DNA of 9,570 bases from Flavobacteriaceae bacterium. GTDB taxonomy: Bacteria; Bacteroidota; Bacteroidia; Flavobacteriales; Flavobacteriaceae. The stretch lies in contig VMCW01000162.1 of NCBI GenBank assembly GCA_008081175.1, positions 1-9,570 of the forward strand, read 5' to 3'. Both the position numbers and the translations under genes were made by a program. Position 1 is the first letter of the stretch. The number at the start of each line of letters is the position of its first letter. Shown in pieces: positions 6,508-9,570 of this stretch. The notes under the pieces are model-generated. The model was not told the DNA's origin, made no database searches, and saw only the letters and a list, made by a program, of their open reading frames with translations.

Positions 6508-7803
6508 TTAACCTCCAAAATCATCAAACCTTACGTTTTCAGGAGGAACTCCAAAGTCTTCTGCCATTCTTTCAACCGCTTGGTTCATCAGTGGCGGGCC
6601 ACAGAAGTATACTTCAATGTCTTCTGGAGCATCATGGTTAGAAAGGTATTGGTCAATTACAACCTGGTGCACAAAACCTGTAAATCCATCTCCTTCAGAG
6701 TCCAAACTGGTTTTTTCTTTCCAATTGTCTTCTTCAAGAGGTTCGGATAAGGCAATGTAAAAATTAAAATTCGGGAAATCTTTCTCCAAAGCTCTGAAAT
6801 GGTCGACATAAAACAATTCTCTTTTAGAACGTCCACCATACCAAAAAGTTACTTTTCTACCTGTTTTAAGTGTTCTAAACAGTTCATACAAATGTGAACG
6901 CATGGGTGCCATTCCAGCACCACCTCCTACATAAAGCATTTCTGCATCTGACTCATTAATAAAGAATTCACCGTAGGGGCCTGAAATAGTTACCTTATCT
7001 CCAGGCTTTTTTGAGAAAATATAAGAAGAGGCAACACCAGGGTTGACATCACTCCAAGTATTTTTTGCGCGATCAAAAGGAGGAGTGGCTATACGTACAT
7101 TGAGCATAATTTCCTTTCCTTCTGCAGGATAGGAAGCCATAGAATATGCGCGCTCTACAGTTTCAGTGTTTTTCATAACTAGTGGCCATAGAGCAAATTT
7201 ATCCCATTCTAGCTTGAATTTATCGGGCTCTCCTGGATGCTCTTCAGGATGGGCAGTAATATCAATATCTGAATATTTAACTTCACATTGTGGAATTTCT
7301 ATTTGGATGTATCCCCCTGCTTTATAATCCATTTCTTCTGGAATTTCTACAACAAACTCCTTGATAAACGAAGCTACATTCCAATTTCTTACCACAGTTG
7401 CTTGGTACTTTTTAATTCCAAAGACTTCTTCAGGAACCTGAATAACCATGTCTTGCTTTACTTTGACTTGACAACCTAAACGCCAACCTTCCGCTACTTC
7501 TTTTCGAGAGAAATGTGGTGCTTCTGTTGGTAGGATTTCTCCACCTCCTTCTATCACCTGACATTTACATTGAATACAGGTACCTCCACCACCACAAGCA
7601 GAAGGTAAAAAGATTTTGTTGTTTCCTAAAGTGCTTAACAACGTTCCCCCAGAACTCACTTCTACTTTGTTCTCACCATTGATTAAAAGTGAAACTGGTC
7701 CAGAAGGCAATAATTTTGCTTTTGCACCAAGCAACATTCCTACCAATAAGAAGGTGATTATTAAAAAAACAACAACACTCGCTATAACTACTGTATACTC
7801 CAT
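6508..7803 (-). CDS. nqrF: Na+-translocating NADH:quinone reductase subunit F (NADH dehydrogenase, FAD and 2Fe-2S)
   Basis: NqrF is the electron-input subunit of Na+-NQR. It oxidises NADH in the cytoplasm, passing electrons through FAD and a 2Fe-2S cluster. The 431-aa protein has one N-terminal membrane helix (about residues 5-26). A ferredoxin domain follows with cluster cysteines C70, C76, C79 and C111 (SACGGGGTCIQC and RLGC), the same numbers as in the Vibrio enzyme. A ferredoxin-NADP+ reductase-like module follows: the FAD-binding motif RAYSMASYP (218-226), a GPYGEFF segment (275-281), the nucleotide-binding glycine-rich YVGGGAGMAPMRSHL (291-305) and the C-terminal CGPPLMNQAV (401-410) ending in FDDFGG. 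Length is slightly above the usual of about 408 aa. It is the last gene of the nqr operon, 7 nt after nqrE, and is followed by the hairpin terminator. All key residues are present, so it should be active. Confidence 0.98.
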   Translation of the reverse strand: MEYTVVIASVVVFLIITFLLVGMLLGAKAKLLPSGPVSLLINGENKVEVSSGGTLLSTLGNNKIFLPSACGGGGTCIQCKCQVIEGGGEILPTEAPHFSRKEVAEGWRLGCQVKVKQDMVIQVPEEVFGIKKYQATVVRNWNVASFIKEFVVEIPEEMDYKAGGYIQIEIPQCEVKYSDIDITAHPEEHPGEPDKFKLEWDKFALWPLVMKNTETVERAYSMASYPAEGKEIMLNVRIATPPFDRAKNTWSDVNPGVASSYIFSKKPGDKVTISGPYGEFFINESDAEMLYVGGGAGMAPMRSHLYELFRTLKTGRKVTFWYGGRSKRELFYVDHFRALEKDFPNFNFYIALSEPLEEDNWKEKTSLDSEGDGFTGFVHQVVIDQYLSNHDAPEDIEVYFCGPPLMNQAVERMAEDFGVPPENVRFDDFGG

Positions 7804-7810
7804 TCTTAAA

Positions 7811-8428
7811 TTATAATTTAATTCCCATAAAACTCATGAAACCTAAAGCCATAAGACCTGTAATGATAAAAGTAATCCCAAGTCCTCTCAGAGGTGCTGG
7901 AACATTTGAATAAGTGATTTTCTCTCGTATGGCTGCTATTGCCAAAATAGCCAACAACCAACCAATACCTGATCCTAAACCGTAAACTGCAGATTCTGCT
8001 ACTCCAGAAAAATCTTTTTGTTGCATAAAAAGGGATCCTCCCAATATCGCACAGTTAACCGCAATTAGCGGTAAAAAAATTCCTAATGCGCCATATAGAG
8101 CTGGTGCAAATTTTTCAACAACCATTTCTACTAATTGCACCATAGATGCAATGACCGCAATAAACATGATAAAGCTTAAAAAGCTCAAATCCAATTCTGC
8201 ATAACTAGTGTTTAACCAAGTCAAGGCTCCTGGACGGAGCAGGTAGGTGTCCAATAAAAAGTTGATAGGAACAGTAATTGCCAAAACAAAAATAACGGCA
8301 AGTCCTAAACCAACTGCTGTTTTAACCGTTTTAGATACGGCTAGATAAGAACACATTCCTAAGAAATAGGCAAAAATCATGTTCTCTATAAAGATACTTT
8401 TAACGAATAAATTCAAATATGCTTCCAT
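7811..8428 (-). CDS. nqrE: Na+-translocating NADH:quinone reductase subunit E
   Basis: NqrE is an integral membrane subunit homologous to NqrD (and to RnfA/RnfE). The two pack as an inverted pair and bind a membrane-embedded iron-sulfur centre. The 205-aa protein has about six hydrophobic segments. The two conserved half-motif cysteines are present: C26 in YFLGMCSYLAVSK and C126 in LIAVNCAILGG. C26 has the same number as in Vibrio. The second is shifted by a few residues (C120 in Vibrio), consistent with a short insertion around residues 57-80, where a loop with RPGALTWLN is seen. ATG at 8428 is the natural start, 6 nt after the nqrD stop codon. The 7-nt gap to nqrF supports cotranscription. 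Confidence 0.97.
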   Translation of the reverse strand: MEAYLNLFVKSIFIENMIFAYFLGMCSYLAVSKTVKTAVGLGLAVIFVLAITVPINFLLDTYLLRPGALTWLNTSYAELDLSFLSFIMFIAVIASMVQLVEMVVEKFAPALYGALGIFLPLIAVNCAILGGSLFMQQKDFSGVAESAVYGLGSGIGWLLAILAIAAIREKITYSNVPAPLRGLGITFIITGLMALGFMSFMGIKL

Positions 8429-8434
8429 GCTGAA

Positions 8435-9130
8435 TTAGTTTTTTTCAATAAGGGTTCTATTTCTATAACGCTGTACCCAAATAATGAGCCCCACAGTGAT
8501 CAATGCCATGGGTGACAATAACATCAAACCGTTATTGACATATCCCATTTCATAGATTGCGTCGGGTATCACTTGGTATCCGAATAATTTTCCAGAACCC
8601 AATAATTCTCTAAAGAAAGCGACAAGGATAAGAATAAATCCATACCCAGCTGCGTTTCCAATTCCATCAAGGAATGATTTCCAAACACCATTGCCTAAAG
8701 CAAAGGCCTCAAGTCTTCCCATCACGATACAATTGGTAATGATCAGACCAATAAAAATGGATAATTCTTTACTGACATCATAAGCAAAAGCGCGAAGGAC
8801 TTGATCAACTAGAATTACCATCGAAGCAACGACGACTAATTGTACGATGATACGAATTCGATTAGGGATAAGGTTTCTCAGCAGTGAAATAATCACATTA
8901 CTGGCCGCCATAACAGCCATAACGGAGATACTCATTACCAAAGCAGGTTTCAACTGGACAGTAATAGCAAGAGCAGAACAAATTCCTAATACTTGAACAG
9001 TTATGGGGTTATTATCATCCAAAGGGTCTGACAACAACTTTCTGTTCTTTTTTGAAAAGAGAGGTTCCTTTTCTTTATTGACAAAAAGAACTGTTGGTGT
9101 TTCTTTTTTGTTTGCGTTGTTTTTTTCCAT
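8435..9130 (-). CDS. nqrD: Na+-translocating NADH:quinone reductase subunit D
   Basis: NqrD is the membrane partner of NqrE in Na+-NQR and shares the intramembrane iron-sulfur centre. The 231-aa protein has about six membrane segments. The conserved cysteines are C51 (VLGICSALA) and C134 (ITNCIVMGRLEAFA), 83 residues apart as in the Vibrio protein (C29 and C112). Other family markers are DDNNPITVQVLG (38-49), RIIVQLVVVAS (93-103), IDGIGN-like LDGIGNAAGYGF and FRELLGSGKLFGYQVIP. The first 40 residues hold a lysine-rich cytoplasmic extension about 22 residues longer than the Vibrio subunit. There is no internal ATG, GTG or TTG that would obviously restore the shorter form, so the extension looks real. 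The gene is 4 nt after nqrC. Confidence 0.97.
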   Translation of the reverse strand: MEKNNANKKETPTVLFVNKEKEPLFSKKNRKLLSDPLDDNNPITVQVLGICSALAITVQLKPALVMSISVMAVMAASNVIISLLRNLIPNRIRIIVQLVVVASMVILVDQVLRAFAYDVSKELSIFIGLIITNCIVMGRLEAFALGNGVWKSFLDGIGNAAGYGFILILVAFFRELLGSGKLFGYQVIPDAIYEMGYVNNGLMLLSPMALITVGLIIWVQRYRNRTLIEKN

Positions 9131-9134
9131 TCGT

Positions 9135-9570
9135 CTAATTGTTTAATGCAACAGCATTTTGTTCAGCCTTTAGATAAGGTAGGTAATGTATCAAACGTTC
9201 CATTATCATAGCTGTAACTCCATCCCCAGTAATGGTAGCCCCTGAAATAGCGTCAACCTCATGATCTTCCTTATCAAGGTCCTTAGGATCGTTATTGGTT
9301 TTAGAGACATTAATACCTACTAAAGTTCCGTTTGTATCAAATACTTTTTCGCCTAAAAAACGATCTTGAAACCATTTCTGGGTAATTTCAGCGCCCAATC
9401 CAGCAGTTTCTCCAACGTGGTCAAAAACTGCTCCTTTGATGGTGTTTTTATCTTCTTCAAGTGCTATATAGCCCCATATGGCATTCCAAAGCCCAGCGCC
9501 TCGCAAGGGTATAATAAAGTATTTTTTACCATCTACATCTGCTTCGTATAAAGGAAAACGTTGCTCAGAG
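9135..9570 (-). CDS. nqrC: Na+-translocating NADH:quinone reductase subunit C, covalent FMN carrier (5' end outside window)
   Basis: Only the C-terminal part is visible. The frame runs open from the TAG at 9137-9135 to the window edge, so the TTG at 9506 is not the start and the gene begins beyond 9570. The visible 144 codons encode the periplasmic FMN-binding domain: SEQRFPLYEADVDGKKYF at the edge, then the conserved LRGAGLWNAIWGYIAL, DHVGETAGLGAEIT and the flavinylation motif D-A-I-S-G-A-T-I-T at 9254-9228. The threonine of SGAT (codon 9236-9234) is the predicted site of phosphoester-linked FMN, the residue ApbE modifies. The N-terminal membrane helix expected of NqrC lies outside the window. 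NqrC passes electrons between the membrane iron-sulfur centre and the flavins of NqrB. It is cotranscribed with nqrD, nqrE and nqrF; nqrA and nqrB are expected upstream, beyond the edge. Confidence 0.97.
   Translation of the reverse strand, partial: SEQRFPLYEADVDGKKYFIIPLRGAGLWNAIWGYIALEEDKNTIKGAVFDHVGETAGLGAEITQKWFQDRFLGEKVFDTNGTLVGINVSKTNNDPKDLDKEDHEVDAISGATITGDGVTAMIMERLIHYLPYLKAEQNAVALNN

Noticed and set aside
9135..9506. Reading the nqrC frame as a complete 123-aa gene starting at 9506
   Set aside because: The codon there is TTG inside the conserved LRGAGLWNAIWGY motif, and the frame stays open to the window edge with NqrC-like sequence. The gene is partial.
1..9570. Mobile element, CRISPR, tRNA, rRNA or phage signatures
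   Set aside because: I found no transposase, integrase, direct-repeat array or RNA-gene pattern. The whole window is explained by housekeeping and respiratory genes.

Overview
The window looks like chromosomal DNA of a marine-type member of the Flavobacteriaceae (Bacteroidota). The support is AT-rich sequence, coding start sites preceded by A/T-rich stretches instead of clear Shine-Dalgarno sites, lipoprotein signal peptides with relaxed lipoboxes, and protein variants typical of that group: GDHAYTF in methionine aminopeptidase, a thioredoxin-fold protein with WCGDT, and a large M16 lipoprotein. The assignment is inferred from protein character. No rRNA or tRNA is present to confirm it.

Layout: (1) 1-2051, + strand, a tight three-gene unit: a thioredoxin-fold protein (5' end outside the window), type I methionine aminopeptidase (map), and a class I SAM methyltransferase. 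The first two genes are 1 nt apart and the last two share an ATGA overlap. (2) 2048-3404, - strand, a two-gene unit: a 118-aa uncharacterised protein followed by apbE (FAD:protein FMN transferase, lipoprotein). (3) 3405-3485, a short divergent intergenic region. (4) 3486-6437, + strand, a two-domain M16 zinc metallopeptidase lipoprotein. (5) 6451-6485, a perfect 15-bp hairpin terminator serving both converging transcripts. (6) 6508-9570, - strand, nqrC (partial), nqrD, nqrE and nqrF, the distal part of the operon for the Na+-translocating NADH:quinone reductase.

The main functional theme is Na+-NQR and its maturation. NqrC carries a flavinylation motif (SGAT), and ApbE is the enzyme that attaches FMN to that threonine through a phosphoester bond. 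NqrD, NqrE and NqrF keep the cysteines expected for the iron-sulfur centres, so the complex looks functional. The M16 peptidase gene lies between nqrF and the 118-aa gene/apbE pair in the opposite orientation, so apbE must be transcribed separately from nqr.

Nothing here looks like a mobile element, CRISPR array, phage region or a clearly new multi-gene system. The most interesting unknown is the 118-aa protein upstream of apbE. Its predicted alpha-beta-beta-beta-alpha-beta layout resembles a PD-(D/E)XK nuclease fold without the catalytic residues, which makes it a candidate accessory factor for Nqr/ApbE. No stretch longer than 300 bases lacks a gene.
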